From an uncultured Bacteroidota bacterium (GTDB lineage: Bacteria; Bacteroidota; Bacteroidia; Flavobacteriales; Flavobacteriaceae), in NCBI GenBank assembly GCA_902609035.1, contig CACLQG010000013.1:1-33256 (forward strand): DNA of 33,256 nucleotides, read 5' to 3'. This document shows, one piece after another, positions 1-10,108 of this stretch. A program made the position numbers and the translations under genes. The notes under the pieces are model-generated. The model was not told the DNA's origin. It worked only from the letters and a program-made list of their open reading frames with translations, and did not search any database. How positions within the stretch are numbered: the stretch's first letter is position 1; every line of letters begins with the position of its first letter.

Positions 1-86
1 TGACACCTTCATTTGTAGCCTTTGTTGTTATCGTTTCCATTGTAGGAGTAATGATTGGTATTTTCATTGACCTCTCCAAAAAATAA
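1..86 (+). CDS. C-terminal end of a membrane protein (partial, cut by the window edge)
   Basis: The frame open from position 3 ends with TAA at 84-86 and encodes about 27 residues: a long hydrophobic stretch rich in V, I, F and G, followed by a short polar tail ending D-L-S-K-K. This looks like the last transmembrane helix of an integral membrane protein such as a transporter. Too little is present to name a family. It ends 6 nt before the start of the K+ channel gene, so the two are probably co-transcribed. Confidence 0.55.
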   Translation, partial: TPSFVAFVVIVSIVGVMIGIFIDLSKK

Positions 87-92
87 TCCGTC

Positions 93-797
93 TTGAAATC
101 TCAGGTTTTTTTCGATAAGTTCATCTATTTACTTATTATTGGCAACGTATTTGCAATGATTCTAGAGTCTCATGTTTCTATTAGAAATGTGTATGGTAAA
201 ATGTTTCATTTATTTGAAGCGATATCTATTTATATTTTCTCTTTTGAATACTTGTATCGCGTTCGTATTGCCTATTTGGACAAACGAATGAAAGGGGTAT
301 ATCAATATGTGTTCAGCACTTTTGGTCTGATTGACTTGATTTCCATCTTGCCTTTCTACCTTAACCAGTTTGTAAAAGTGGATGGAAGGTTCTTGAGGAT
401 TTTGAGACTGTTTCGTCTGACCCGTATTTTTAAGTTGGGCAGAGACAGCAATTCTTTAAAGTTATTTGTAAAAGCATTGAAGGGAGTTAGTAATGAATTG
501 AAGTTTACCTTATTTCTTTCAGCATTGGCGATATTGTTTTCTGCATCTGCGATCTATTATTTAGAGCATGAGGCCCAACCTGATAAGTTTTCCAGCATCA
601 CTGAGTCCATATGGTGGGCCACTGTTTCGCTAGCTACTGTAGGCTATGGTGATGTTTATCCAGTAACTGCTGGAGGGAAAATTTTTGCATCTATCATTTC
701 ACTGATTGGGATTGGGATTGTGGCCATTCCAACAGGTATTATTTCAGCATCATTTGTAGAGGAAATTCATTCGATGAGAAGAGGGAAAAAAAAGTAG
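93..797 (+). CDS. Voltage-gated-type potassium channel (6-TM ion transport protein)
   Basis: This 234-residue protein has the plan of a single-subunit Kv-type channel: hydrophobic helices S1-S4, a pore loop and a final helix. The S4-like segment at about residues 98-117 carries regularly spaced arginines (FLRILRLFRLTRIFKLGR). The K+ selectivity filter TVGYGD lies at about residues 181-186, preceded by the pore helix with W-W-A-T. It should conduct K+ across the inner membrane as a tetramer. The tail after S6 is short and no RCK/TrkA domain is visible. The start is TTG at 93; the first in-frame ATG would remove S1. It follows the upstream membrane gene by only 6 nt. The family call is firm; voltage dependence is inferred from the arginine ladder. 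Confidence 0.9.
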   Translation: MKSQVFFDKFIYLLIIGNVFAMILESHVSIRNVYGKMFHLFEAISIYIFSFEYLYRVRIAYLDKRMKGVYQYVFSTFGLIDLISILPFYLNQFVKVDGRFLRILRLFRLTRIFKLGRDSNSLKLFVKALKGVSNELKFTLFLSALAILFSASAIYYLEHEAQPDKFSSITESIWWATVSLATVGYGDVYPVTAGGKIFASIISLIGIGIVAIPTGIISASFVEEIHSMRRGKKK

Positions 798-893
798 TTT
801 TATTTGGATTGAATATTTAGGTAATAGTAATACATTGTTGTAAAGTCGAAGGATTTTTAGCCCCATTATCACAAAAACTACTCGGTTTATTGA

Positions 894-901
894 TAGCTTT
901 G
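894..901 (+). promoter_or_regulatory. Bacteroidota -7 box upstream of crtI
   Basis: TAGCTTTG fits the Bacteroidota -7 consensus TAnnTTTG. Its last base is only 7 nt before the crtI ATG, so a transcript from it would have almost no leader. No clear -33 TTTG is seen at the expected distance. Confidence 0.4.
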
Positions 902-907
902 TAAGGA

Positions 908-2365
908 ATGAAAAAGAGCATTAGCATTATCGGTTCTGGTTTTTCGTCATTGTCTGCGTCATGTTATTTGGCACAGTCTGGACATGAAGTTGAAATTTTT
1001 GAGAAAAACAGTACCCCTGGGGGCCGAGCCCGACAATTTAAAAAAGATGGTTTTGTATTTGACATTGGTCCCTCTTGGTATTGGATGCCCGATGTTTTTG
1101 AAAAGTTTTTTGGAGATTTTGGCAAATCAGTAAGCAACTATTATGAGTTGGAGCGATTGGACCCGGGCTATCAAGTCTATTTCGGTGAGAACGATTTCAT
1201 ATACATCGGAGACTCGTTGGAAAAGATCTGTGATGCTTTTGAAACTGTTGAGCAAGGTAGTGCTGCCAAGCTCAAAAAGTTTATCGCCAAAGCGGCTGAC
1301 AATTATAAGATTGCGATTGATAAATTAGTGTACCGCCCTGGCGTTTCTCCATTGGAGTTAGTTACCCCCGATACCATCAAAAAAATAGGTTACTTTTTTT
1401 CAAATATAAAAAAAGAAGTGACCAAAGAGTTTAATAATCCTAAGCTGTCACAAATCCTTCAGTTTCCTGTACTATTCTTAGGAGCAAAACCTGCAGATAC
1501 TCCCGCTTTTTACAACTTTATGAATTTTGCAGATTTTGGATTGGGAACTTGGCATCCCAAAGATGGAATGTACAGTATTGTAAAAGGGATGGTAAAACTG
1601 GCCGAAAGTCTTGGGGTAAAAATTCATGTAAATAGTCCTGTGGAAGAAATATTACTGGAAAACCAAAAGGCGGTAGGGTTGAAAACCAATGGGAAAATAG
1701 TCCTTTCAGACATAGTTTTGAGTGGTGCTGACTATCACCATACAGAGACATTACTGCCCAAAAATCAACGTGCCTACACTGAAGCCTATTGGGATAAGAA
1801 AACATTTGCTCCTTCTTCACTGCTCTTTTATTTAGGGTTGAATAAAAAAGTGAAAAATGTTTCCCATCACACTTTGTTTTTTGATGTGGATTTTGATAAA
1901 CATGCTGAAACTATTTATGATACGGAAAAATGGCCAGAGGAGCCACTTTTCTATGCTAATTTTCCCTCTATTTCTGATCCAAATATGGCGCCAAAAGGAA
2001 AAGAGGCATGTTTTATTTTGATTCCCTTAGCTCCAGGATTGAAGGATACTGATGAACTAAGAGATCGATATTTTGATATCGTATTAAAGCGATTGGAAAA
2101 ACTAACCGATCAAAAAATTGAAGATGATATTTTGTTTAGGGAGTCTTTTGGTGTGAATGACTTTATTTCGGTTTACAATTCTTATAAGGGTAATGCTTAT
2201 GGCATGGCAAATACATTATTACAAACCGCCTTTTTAAGACCTAAATTGAAAAGTAAAAAGGTGAAAAATCTTTATTTTACTGGACAATTGACAGTTCCCG
2301 GTCCTGGTGTACCCCCTGCTTTGATATCAGGCAAAATAGTTGCTGGTCTAATTGAAAAAGCCTAG
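908..2365 (+). CDS. crtI: Phytoene desaturase, CrtI family
   Basis: This 485-residue flavoprotein belongs to the CrtI/CrtN/CrtD carotenoid desaturase family. It has an N-terminal Rossmann FAD motif (GSGFSSLSAS, about residues 9-18), the following E-K with P-G-G-R-A-R, and the GPSWYWMPDVF block typical of Bacteroidota CrtI. The C-terminal FAD motif includes GQLTVPGPGVPPALISGK. Length matches the family (about 490). It should introduce double bonds into phytoene on the way to lycopene at the membrane. The paralogue CrtD has the same fold and cannot be excluded. No crtB, crtZ or crtY lies in the window, so it appears unlinked from its usual partner. Its TAG stop overlaps the stop of the opposing DUF6090-like gene. 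Confidence 0.88.
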   Translation: MKKSISIIGSGFSSLSASCYLAQSGHEVEIFEKNSTPGGRARQFKKDGFVFDIGPSWYWMPDVFEKFFGDFGKSVSNYYELERLDPGYQVYFGENDFIYIGDSLEKICDAFETVEQGSAAKLKKFIAKAADNYKIAIDKLVYRPGVSPLELVTPDTIKKIGYFFSNIKKEVTKEFNNPKLSQILQFPVLFLGAKPADTPAFYNFMNFADFGLGTWHPKDGMYSIVKGMVKLAESLGVKIHVNSPVEEILLENQKAVGLKTNGKIVLSDIVLSGADYHHTETLLPKNQRAYTEAYWDKKTFAPSSLLFYLGLNKKVKNVSHHTLFFDVDFDKHAETIYDTEKWPEEPLFYANFPSISDPNMAPKGKEACFILIPLAPGLKDTDELRDRYFDIVLKRLEKLTDQKIEDDILFRESFGVNDFISVYNSYKGNAYGMANTLLQTAFLRPKLKSKKVKNLYFTGQLTVPGPGVPPALISGKIVAGLIEKA

Positions 2366-3216
2366 AACCACCAATATACTAGAACAAATTCCTCATCTTT
2401 AACATTTATAACAGAATCAAGCTTTCTAATGTTGACCTCCAATTCTGCATCATACTCCGCCAATTGCTCAGATATTTGCTCCCATAGTCCTAACCTTTTG
2501 AAAAGGTTGTATTTTAAATATTTATCGTCTTGGATATAATTTCGATTTTTAATAAAGAAGTTCATGTCGTATAAATCGATCTTATCCAAATCGTATATCC
2601 ATTTGTTTGCTATTCTGGATTCAAATTGATCTACATATACTTTTTCTTCTCTGTCAGAGTTCAACATCAAATATTTTAGATCTGTGCCATCGTAGGTATT
2701 GTTTACAAAACGTCCTACCTCCGATCCCAGAAATCTAAAAGTTCCATCGAGTTTTATAGCTTCATAAACTACTCTTGGAGGGTTAAAGGGATTATAATTG
2801 TTATAGAATGAAATGGGAGAATAAAATTGACCATCTGATTCGTCTAGAAATACAAAAACACTATCACTTTCTATCTCCCATTTTTGATAAAGTTGAGTAT
2901 AAAGGTTTCTTATCCACTGATTTTCTTCAATATAAATTTGAGTATATTCTTTTATATCAATCATTTCATCCCTAAGCCCAACAAGATTATCAATGTTGGA
3001 TTCTCTATCATCAAAATCTTCCCCTTGACTCTCTACACCAAATGAAACCAATACCCCAAAAAATACGATCAAAAACTCAACAAAACCTTTCTTGATACGA
3101 TCGTAGAAGTCTTGCAATGAGAACCGATCTCCCAAGGTAATGACCCGCAGCAACCAATTGAGTTTTTCCTTCTTTATCCCTTTTTCAGTTTGATTTTTGT
3201 CCATTTGATCGCTCAT
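2362..3216 (-). CDS. DUF6090-like single-pass membrane protein
   Basis: This 284-residue protein has a charged N-terminus of about 45 residues and one hydrophobic helix (about 47-64, FVEFLIVFFGVLVSFGVES). A long acidic, helix-rich domain follows. The helix and the following E-S-x-x-E/D pattern are what I know from the Bacteroidota DUF6090 family, usually annotated as hypothetical membrane proteins. The assignment rests on resemblance only and no function is known. It is transcribed toward crtI, and the two stop codons share CTAG at 2362-2365. A 49-nt AT-rich gap separates it from the AddB-like gene upstream. Confidence 0.6.
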   Translation of the reverse strand: MSDQMDKNQTEKGIKKEKLNWLLRVITLGDRFSLQDFYDRIKKGFVEFLIVFFGVLVSFGVESQGEDFDDRESNIDNLVGLRDEMIDIKEYTQIYIEENQWIRNLYTQLYQKWEIESDSVFVFLDESDGQFYSPISFYNNYNPFNPPRVVYEAIKLDGTFRFLGSEVGRFVNNTYDGTDLKYLMLNSDREEKVYVDQFESRIANKWIYDLDKIDLYDMNFFIKNRNYIQDDKYLKYNLFKRLGLWEQISEQLAEYDAELEVNIRKLDSVINVKDEEFVLVYWWF

Positions 3217-3265
3217 GGGAATTATTTTTTAAATATATTGAATATAAAATTGAAATCTTCAACAA

Positions 3266-6001
3266 TTAACTTTTGTCTTCAAAATTAACTTTTGAATCAA
3301 AAATTTCGTTGATAATTTTAAATAAAATAACTTCAAATCGATTTAGAATTTCTGGATTTATGAGCTTGTCCTCTTTGGATACATGTGAAAAAGCCATAAA
3401 GTATTGGGGTAGATTCCGAAAAGAAATAATTCCTGCGTTGGCTTTTGGATATAGAGATATCAATGATTTTTGTACATAGGAATAGAGTAAAATTTGGAAT
3501 AAATAGGCGTATTCGGTTTGCTCATCAAAGACTTCCCAGTGGGGCAACTTGAGATGTTTGAGTTCTATCTTTCCCGTTTTATAATCAATGATCCTCAAGG
3601 TTTCATTGTATAAATCAATGCGGTCTATCACACCGATTAGTTTGACAGGGAAGTCTATTCCGGGTATACTTAAACTTCGCTCAAATGGATGTTCAAGATG
3701 AAGAATTTTGATCTGGTTTCCCTCTTTGACTTGTTTTTGTTCTACCTCCAAGAAGTCCAAAATCGACTTTTTGAGTACCTGAAAAATAATGTGGTTCCTT
3801 CCTGTTTTTTTGTGGGTTCCGTGATAAATGGATTTATAGTGTTCCTCCATCAAGGGCAAAAGACGCTTTTTCATTTCTTGAAAATCAGGAACAGAAAGGA
3901 TTTGATTTTTATAGGGTAAATAGAGTTGCTCTATGACTTCATGAACCAAATTACCCCTGTTCATATTGTTAATCGTGAACTCTATAGTATTTTTTTCTTT
4001 AATTCCCAAAACCCTTTGATAATAAAAATCTAGAGGATTTCTAAGATAAAGGGAAAGTGAGGAAGGGGAAAAACCCTTCTTGGCAATAGCCCTCAGTCTT
4101 TGCAGAATTTTTTCTGTTTTTTCGAATTTACGTTCGGGAATAGCTGGGGTTTGATAATTTAGAATCAATTGCTTTTCTTCGATGTGGTGATGGGTTTGCT
4201 TTTGGTATTTCAACTGATATAAAAATCGGCTCATTTCTTTAGAATTTAGACCGTCACTTTGGGTATTGTAAAGTAAATAAACTCTTTTGGCCCTTTGAAG
4301 AAGACGGTAGAAATGATAGGTGTAGATGCCATCATTTTCCAAAAAGGTGGGAAGGTTGAATTTTTTCCTCAGGTCGAAAGGCAAGTAAGAATTATACTTT
4401 TTTCCTGCAGGTAAAATGCCTTCGTTGAGATTGGTAATCACCAAGTTATCGAAGTCCAATAATCTTGTTTCTAGTAGTCCCATAAACTGAATTCCCTCTA
4501 AAGGCTCACCCAGAAAATGAATTTTTTCTACCTTCATTAGTGCCCTGTATATCAACAGGAGCGAGGAAAGATCTCCAACAAAAGAGTGCTTTTGATGCAT
4601 GGCTTCCAATTGGTTAAATAGGGATTTAAATTTCTGAAAATAGGCCAAGTGTAGGGTGGCGGCTGTCTCATTGGATTTTTCCAAAAAGAAAATAAAGTGG
4701 TCGCAAAGACTAAGGAGTCGCTGAAGGAAATCACCTATAGTATCAATAGGCCCAAAAAAGCAATATTGGATGGACTGCGTGTCATCATTTGGATACAATT
4801 TGTCCTGTGAAAATCGAAACAAATTTTTAGACTCTATGTCTTTCAAGTAATCCTCAATGTTTATGTAATGGAATTTGAATAGCGATTCACACCAAGGGGT
4901 GGATAATAAACTTTTGAGATTTTTGTAAAAAAAGTATCCCTTGTTTAGGTTGATATGTAGCTGAAAAAACACCTCAAAAAAATGGGCAGTTGGGGTGTCC
5001 TCCAAGGGATAACCCATGGTGACGTTCCATGCCGTTGTGGTGTCATCAATGGCTGATAACGCTGGAGTCAAAAGGGATTCGTTACCCAGTACTACAGCGG
5101 TTTTTTCATCGGGATGGTCATTTGTCAGTTGATAGGCCAATTGGGCCGCATACTTAGCTTGAGCTATGTTTTTACTCACCCTGATGATCTCTATTTTTTT
5201 GGGTTGGGTGTAATTCTCTTTAAAGGCCGTAGGTTGAGTACGAAGGGATTTCCAATCCTTATGGTATTGTCGAATGAACTTACCCGCAGCATGAACCTTG
5301 TCATCATAGAAATGTTGATCGATGTCCCAAAAAGCTGTCCCCTTATATCTGGAAATGAATTCTTGAATAATTTGTGACTCGGACTCATTCAGGGCATTAA
5401 AACCTACAAAATAATGGTGTTTGTCATTATGACTAAGATAAAATTCCAAATTGTCAGTGGCCTCCCTAAAAATAAAACCGAGGGTGCCCTGCTGTTTTTG
5501 TCGAAGTCTTTGATTTAAGCCTCTATATAGGGCAGGCATGATGCGCCAAAATTGTAAATGGTTTTCAATGATTTTACTTTGGTCATCGCTCTTGGTCCAT
5601 TGGGTCATTTCTTGAAGTGAAAATTGAAATTCAAAAAAGTTTTGGGCATTGACCAAATAGGCGTCCATTTGATTGAAGTCTGACAAAATAGTTGGGGCCC
5701 ATCCCAAAAACTGATTGAATGAGTCCCTGTTTTTTTTCTCGGATACATCGCAGTAGATTGCATAAAATTCAAAAATTAAATCCACATGCAATACCTTTTT
5801 TAATCCTGAGAGTTCAGTCACAAAATTTTCTATAGTTACAATTTCAGGAGCAAAAGATGGTTTTTGAATTTGACGCGCTATGGCATTTTTTAAAAAGAGG
5901 GTTGCCCTGCGACTGGGAACAACGATTTTGAGGGATTCAAAAGGATATTTTGAATGGATGATTTCCTCTGCTATTTCGTCTAGAAAGGTTTTCATCAACA
6001 T
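3266..6001 (-). CDS. AddB-like PD-(D/E)XK nuclease of a double-strand-break repair complex
   Basis: This 911-residue protein resembles the Bacteroidota AddB-type partner of the AddA/RecB helicase. The C-terminal PD-(D/E)XK nuclease shows a GNLVHEVIEQLY helix and then IDRIDLYNE and RIIDYKTG (about residues 790-810), giving the catalytic D and K. The N-terminus has the helicase-like start IVVPSRRATLFL but no Walker A GKT, so it is probably not an active motor. At the position where Firmicutes AddB has its first iron-sulfur cysteine there is Asn in YLRNPLDFYYQR. The start is either of two close methionines (MLMK). It lies 22 nt downstream of the AddA-like gene, which supports a common complex processing broken DNA ends for RecA. 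Confidence 0.82.
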   Translation of the reverse strand: MLMKTFLDEIAEEIIHSKYPFESLKIVVPSRRATLFLKNAIARQIQKPSFAPEIVTIENFVTELSGLKKVLHVDLIFEFYAIYCDVSEKKNRDSFNQFLGWAPTILSDFNQMDAYLVNAQNFFEFQFSLQEMTQWTKSDDQSKIIENHLQFWRIMPALYRGLNQRLRQKQQGTLGFIFREATDNLEFYLSHNDKHHYFVGFNALNESESQIIQEFISRYKGTAFWDIDQHFYDDKVHAAGKFIRQYHKDWKSLRTQPTAFKENYTQPKKIEIIRVSKNIAQAKYAAQLAYQLTNDHPDEKTAVVLGNESLLTPALSAIDDTTTAWNVTMGYPLEDTPTAHFFEVFFQLHINLNKGYFFYKNLKSLLSTPWCESLFKFHYINIEDYLKDIESKNLFRFSQDKLYPNDDTQSIQYCFFGPIDTIGDFLQRLLSLCDHFIFFLEKSNETAATLHLAYFQKFKSLFNQLEAMHQKHSFVGDLSSLLLIYRALMKVEKIHFLGEPLEGIQFMGLLETRLLDFDNLVITNLNEGILPAGKKYNSYLPFDLRKKFNLPTFLENDGIYTYHFYRLLQRAKRVYLLYNTQSDGLNSKEMSRFLYQLKYQKQTHHHIEEKQLILNYQTPAIPERKFEKTEKILQRLRAIAKKGFSPSSLSLYLRNPLDFYYQRVLGIKEKNTIEFTINNMNRGNLVHEVIEQLYLPYKNQILSVPDFQEMKKRLLPLMEEHYKSIYHGTHKKTGRNHIIFQVLKKSILDFLEVEQKQVKEGNQIKILHLEHPFERSLSIPGIDFPVKLIGVIDRIDLYNETLRIIDYKTGKIELKHLKLPHWEVFDEQTEYAYLFQILLYSYVQKSLISLYPKANAGIISFRNLPQYFMAFSHVSKEDKLINPEILNRFEVILFKIINEIFDSKVNFEDKS

Positions 6002-6023
6002 TTTTTGATTTTGGAAAGTAATC

Positions 6024-9000
6024 TCATACTACTTTTTTTACTATTGTTTTTGCTCCAATGTATACCAAAAAGCATTTTAATTTTTCTTTGGTCATTTGCT
6101 CAAGCAAGGCAGCATAGTCTAATATTTGTGTGGAGTGACGGGGTCGCTCCTTTCCTGTTTTGTAATCAATAATGACCCATCCATCTTTATTTTTAACAAC
6201 CCTGTCGGGACGGACAAAAGATTTTTGAGGGATCAAAATATCCTTTTCATTGTAAACCTCCACCCCTTCTTGATAATATGGTGATAGTTGTGGGTGATCT
6301 ACAATGTTTTTTAACATTTGTAGATAGTGATTGTATTCTTGATGGTTGATGTTGCCAGACAGCAGCGCCCCGGCAACTACATCAGGGATATCCCCGGCAA
6401 AAGATACTTCTGCCAACAAATCGTGAATAAGTAGTCCTTCACCAAGAGCTGATAGGCTAGCGTCCTCGTGTTTGGAGTGTATTTGTACCCAAAGTCTTTT
6501 TTGCCAGTTGGGCTGAATTTTAAAATCGGGTTGAATGGTATTGATTTCGTACTTATCTTTTTCCTGTATTTGTTTTTGGGCAGTGCCCCATTGAAAGGGG
6601 ATTTCTATCTCAGGTTCTTGATTTTTGGTTCTTACAAAGTGGTTGAGTAAAGTAGCATAACTTTTATCCATAGGTGCATTTTGACCTTCTAAGCTACATA
6701 TGATATACATTTGAGAAACCGCTCGGGTAAAGGCTACATAAAGAGTATTGAGGGCATCTCCACGTTCGGCCACAACCTGTTCATTATAGAAGGCGACGGC
6801 CTTGTCACCTAAGTACTTTAATTTGCTGGAAAAATGGACTCTCCCCCATTCAAAAGGGGTGTCAAAATGATTATTGATAGGATACCATACTTTTCGAATC
6901 TTTGAGGAAACGAGTTCTTCAGAAGTAAATGGAAGAACAACCACAGGGAACTCGAGCCCCTTGGCTTTGTGAATGGTCATAATTTTTACTGCATTAGTTC
7001 CCTCAGGTATGACTATTTTTTGATCTTTACCCTTTTGCTCCCAGTATTCAAGATAGCTTAAGAAACTTACTTGGTCACGGGAATTGAATTCATAAATTTC
7101 ATCTAAAAAAGCATTTAAATGCGCTTCCATATTTTCTAATAACCCGAAAGAAGCAATGGCATATTCGACTGCATTGTAAATGGATTTCTTTGAAAAAAGC
7201 TGAAAGTCAAATGACACACCAAACTGTTTTCTGATTTCCTTTTCAAAAGCATAAATGGGTAAAAAAACCATTTGACTAAGGATTTGATCCAAGTCACTCT
7301 TTTCTCCTTTTTGGCGGTGTAAATATTCGATGATCTCTTTTCTTTGTTCCTGATCATCTTGATCCACTGCCAGTCGAATAAAAGCCAAAAGGAAATTTAC
7401 CTTTTGGGAGCTGCCCAAAGAAAGGGATTCAGAGGAGATAAAAGGAATATCTTTTGTCTGAAGTGTCTCGGCAATGAGCGAAGCTTGCTCTTTTTTTCTG
7501 ACCAACACAGCCATGTCTTTCCAAAGAAAACCGTTGGACTGTGCTGATTGGAGCGAATTGACGGTTTGTGCTTGATAGCGGGGTATCGTATTTTCTTTCT
7601 TGTTGCTATTTTCAATAAATCGGACAATTACCTGACCTCCTTTTTTGTCGTTGAACTCTTGCTGGGTTTGATGCTCAAACATTTGCTTCTGTTGAGGATC
7701 CTCAGATAAACGACCTATCCATGAGAAAAATTGATTATTGAAATCCACAATGGCCGATCTGCTGCGGTAATTTTTAGACAAAAGGGTGATGTCGGGAGCT
7801 AACTGGAAAGGCGTTTCTTTATTGAGCAGACTTAAAAACTGAAGGTTGTCCCCTCCCCTCCACCTGTATATGGACTGTTTAGGGTCACCGACTAGCAGAA
7901 GAGATCCCATTTGCTGGGCATTGTCCAAGCCCTGCAGAGCATTTGAGATGAGCGGAATGAGATTTTTCCATTGCAGTCTAGACGTATCTTGAAATTCATC
8001 AATAAAATAGTAACGGTATTTTTCCCCCATACGCTCATATATATAGGGAGTTTCAAGGCCTGAAATTTCCTTATCGATCATTTCATTAAAACGACTGAGC
8101 AACAATCGATTTTCTGCAAGCTGCAATTTCTCAAGTCCTTTTTCCATGCTACCGATCAAAGACAAGGGAATCCATTGACTTATAAGACTCTTGAGGAGTA
8201 AAACGTGGCCTACCATCAATTTTGCTTGACTGAAGTTCTCTAACAGTTGCCCTGTTATGGAATCAATAATTATTTTTTTGGACTCTGAAAGGGATTGGGT
8301 GGAGAGGCGTTGACCCTCGGTGAGGTTTTTTTCCAATTGATTTTCATAAAGACCATCTATCGTTCCGTTCGCAATTTTGTGAAAATGATTGTAGAGGGTT
8401 TTCCGATTAAAGTCCTCTGCACTTAAGCCTTTATCTTTAATTAATTTTAGGGTACCCTTTCCTAATTCTTTGATTTCTTCTTTTAAGCTGCTTAGTTGTT
8501 TTTCAAAACTTTTTTTTTGGCTTTTAAAAGCTTGTTGATTTGTATCTTTTAATTGAGATAAAGGTAAACGGTCATTTTCATTGATCAGGAGTTTTGAAAA
8601 ATCAAATAGATCTTGACCGATGTTCCAGCTTTTAAGTTCTTCGGTTTTACTCAAGCTAAAATTTACCAATGTTTCGGTTAAGGGAAGATCGATCCCCGCT
8701 TGGTCTAAAATATTTTCAGTCATTTCTTCCAATAATAAATCACTATCTAAGGTCACCTCAAAAGTGGTGGGAATTTTTAGGTCTTTCGCAAAGCTCTTAA
8801 TGATTTTATGGGTGAAACTATCAAGGGTAATTACTTCAAAAGCGGCATACTCATGTAGTATTTTATTCAATATCCTTTTGGATTTTTGTTGCAGGGTAGT
8901 TTTATCTATTTTCAAATCAATGATTAAACCAGAACGTATGAGCTTGATTTTATCGTCTTCAATTTTATGGCCAAGTAGGTAGAGGTTATTCAAGATTCTA

Positions 9001-9167
9001 AACTTCATTTCGTTGACCGCCTTATTGGTAAAGGTCAGTGCCAAAATTTTTTGGTGGCCTTCCTCGTTTTGAGCAGAGAGTAATTTTTGGAGATAGGCAT
9101 TTACCAATGCAAAAGTTTTTCCTGAACCTGCAGCAGCATTTATGATTTGAAAAGGACTCGATTTCAT
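6024..9167 (-). CDS. AddA/RecB-like UvrD-type helicase-nuclease
   Basis: This 1047-residue protein is a superfamily 1A helicase with a nuclease tail. Visible motifs are Walker [13 protein letters not shown] (GSGKT about 14-18), motif [11 protein letters not shown] (about 387-395), motif [17 protein letters not shown], motif IV NYRS, motif [19 protein letters not shown] (about 730) and motif [10 protein letters not shown]. Near the end VIIDYKTG (about 1000) gives the PD-(D/E)XK nuclease D-x-K. It should unwind and degrade broken double-stranded ends with the AddB-like protein encoded immediately downstream. The ATG at 9167 places Walker A ten residues in, as usual. The family is unambiguous; whether it behaves as AddA or RecB is inferred from its partner. 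Confidence 0.88.
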   Translation of the reverse strand: MKSSPFQIINAAAGSGKTFALVNAYLQKLLSAQNEEGHQKILALTFTNKAVNEMKFRILNNLYLLGHKIEDDKIKLIRSGLIIDLKIDKTTLQQKSKRILNKILHEYAAFEVITLDSFTHKIIKSFAKDLKIPTTFEVTLDSDLLLEEMTENILDQAGIDLPLTETLVNFSLSKTEELKSWNIGQDLFDFSKLLINENDRLPLSQLKDTNQQAFKSQKKSFEKQLSSLKEEIKELGKGTLKLIKDKGLSAEDFNRKTLYNHFHKIANGTIDGLYENQLEKNLTEGQRLSTQSLSESKKIIIDSITGQLLENFSQAKLMVGHVLLLKSLISQWIPLSLIGSMEKGLEKLQLAENRLLLSRFNEMIDKEISGLETPYIYERMGEKYRYYFIDEFQDTSRLQWKNLIPLISNALQGLDNAQQMGSLLLVGDPKQSIYRWRGGDNLQFLSLLNKETPFQLAPDITLLSKNYRSRSAIVDFNNQFFSWIGRLSEDPQQKQMFEHQTQQEFNDKKGGQVIVRFIENSNKKENTIPRYQAQTVNSLQSAQSNGFLWKDMAVLVRKKEQASLIAETLQTKDIPFISSESLSLGSSQKVNFLLAFIRLAVDQDDQEQRKEIIEYLHRQKGEKSDLDQILSQMVFLPIYAFEKEIRKQFGVSFDFQLFSKKSIYNAVEYAIASFGLLENMEAHLNAFLDEIYEFNSRDQVSFLSYLEYWEQKGKDQKIVIPEGTNAVKIMTIHKAKGLEFPVVVLPFTSEELVSSKIRKVWYPINNHFDTPFEWGRVHFSSKLKYLGDKAVAFYNEQVVAERGDALNTLYVAFTRAVSQMYIICSLEGQNAPMDKSYATLLNHFVRTKNQEPEIEIPFQWGTAQKQIQEKDKYEINTIQPDFKIQPNWQKRLWVQIHSKHEDASLSALGEGLLIHDLLAEVSFAGDIPDVVAGALLSGNINHQEYNHYLQMLKNIVDHPQLSPYYQEGVEVYNEKDILIPQKSFVRPDRVVKNKDGWVIIDYKTGKERPRHSTQILDYAALLEQMTKEKLKCFLVYIGAKTIVKKVV

Positions 9168-9235
9168 AAGTTGGTAAAATTCTTAAAATTAGTTTTTTTC
9201 GTCATCATCACTGACCGAATGAATAAAAGAAATTC

Positions 9236-9243
9236 TACTTTTG
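9236..9243 (+). promoter_or_regulatory. Bacteroidota -7 box for the superoxide dismutase gene
   Basis: TACTTTTG matches TAnnTTTG and lies 20 nt before the proposed ATG at 9264, giving a short leader. It supports the start at 9264 over the in-frame ATG at 9147, which lies upstream of the box. Confidence 0.5.
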
Positions 9244-9263
9244 TAATAAATAAAAAAATTATT

Positions 9264-9872
9264 ATGGCTTTTGAATTACCACAATTACCTTACGCAAATG
9301 ATGCATTAGAACCGCACATAGATGCAAGAACCATGGAGATTCACCATGGGAAACACCACTTCGGTTATACCACCAAACTTAATTTAGCAATTGAAGGGTC
9401 GGGAATGGAATCTGATCCCATAGAGAGCATATTGACCAATATGGACATGAGAAATGGTGCTTTAAGAAACAATGGAGGCGGATATTATAACCACTGTTTG
9501 TTTTGGGAAGTAATGGGACCCAATAGTAAAGGAGTTCCCTCTGGCCCCTTGGCGCAAGCAATTGATGCCGCTTATGGATCATTTGAAGAGTTTAAAAATG
9601 CTTTTTCCAACGCTGCTGCAACACAATTTGGATCTGGATGGGCCTGGCTTTGTTTACATGACGATGGAAAATTAGAAGTTTGTTCTTCTGCCAATCAAGA
9701 CAACCCCCTGATGCCGGGTATCGGATGTGGGGGTACTCCAATTCTTGGACTAGATATTTGGGAACATGCTTATTATTTAAATTACCAAAATAGAAGACCT
9801 GATTATATAAGTGCTTTTTTCAATGTGATTAACTGGGAAAAAGTGAGTGAATTGTATGAGCAAAATAAATAA
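9264..9872 (+). CDS. sodA: Superoxide dismutase, Mn/Fe family (Mn-type residues)
   Basis: This 202-residue cytoplasmic enzyme converts superoxide to hydrogen peroxide and oxygen. The metal ligands are visible: H27 (in MEIHHGKHH), H77 (in YYNHCLFW), and D164 and H168 (in [10 protein letters not shown]). Mn-type hallmarks are the Gly run before H77 and Gln145 in ANQDNPLM; a cambialistic enzyme is possible. I chose the ATG at 9264 because homology begins there ([10 protein letters not shown]), and a -7 box sits just upstream. The in-frame ATG at 9147 would add 39 residues without family similarity and would overlap the divergent AddA-like gene. A strong hairpin terminator follows 30 nt after the stop. 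Confidence 0.95.
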   Translation: MAFELPQLPYANDALEPHIDARTMEIHHGKHHFGYTTKLNLAIEGSGMESDPIESILTNMDMRNGALRNNGGGYYNHCLFWEVMGPNSKGVPSGPLAQAIDAAYGSFEEFKNAFSNAAATQFGSGWAWLCLHDDGKLEVCSSANQDNPLMPGIGCGGTPILGLDIWEHAYYLNYQNRRPDYISAFFNVINWEKVSELYEQNK

Positions 9873-9902
9873 GATATAAATCTGAATTAATTGGAAAAAA
9901 AT

Positions 9903-9930
9903 AAAAAGGGAGAATAAATTCTCCCTTTTT
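9903..9930. terminator. Hairpin terminator after the superoxide dismutase gene
   Basis: A perfect 12-bp inverted repeat, AAAAAGGGAGAA / TTCTCCCTTTTT, is separated by a 4-nt TAAA loop. A-tracts and T-tracts on both arms mean it could stop transcription in either direction, which suits its place between sodA (+) and the end of the purF operon (-). Confidence 0.85.
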
Positions 9931-10108
9931 GCCCCAAATCTTACCATGAACTTAACCTACTTATGTTCAGGTTTAATAAAATTATATTAAAGGGAAGGGG
10001 ATAGAATAATAAAACGTTAAAAAGCACTTTTTTCTGATAAATGGATTATAGAAAATCTACATATTTAAATAAATAAATTTTGTTTTCCACCTTTAAAAAT
10101 TAATGCTC
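9931..10108. other. AT-rich spacer with no recognised gene
   Basis: This 178-nt spacer lies between the terminator and the purF stop codon. I see no plausible coding frame, hairpin or repeat in it. Confidence 0.5.

Noticed and set aside
8620..8982. + strand frame of 120 residues antisense to the AddA-like helicase.
   Set aside because: It lies fully inside a well-conserved gene and shows no domain or signal of its own.
9147..9263. N-terminal extension of superoxide dismutase starting at ATG 9147.
   Set aside because: The extra 39 residues show no family similarity, overlap the divergent helicase gene, and lie upstream of the -7 box at 9236.
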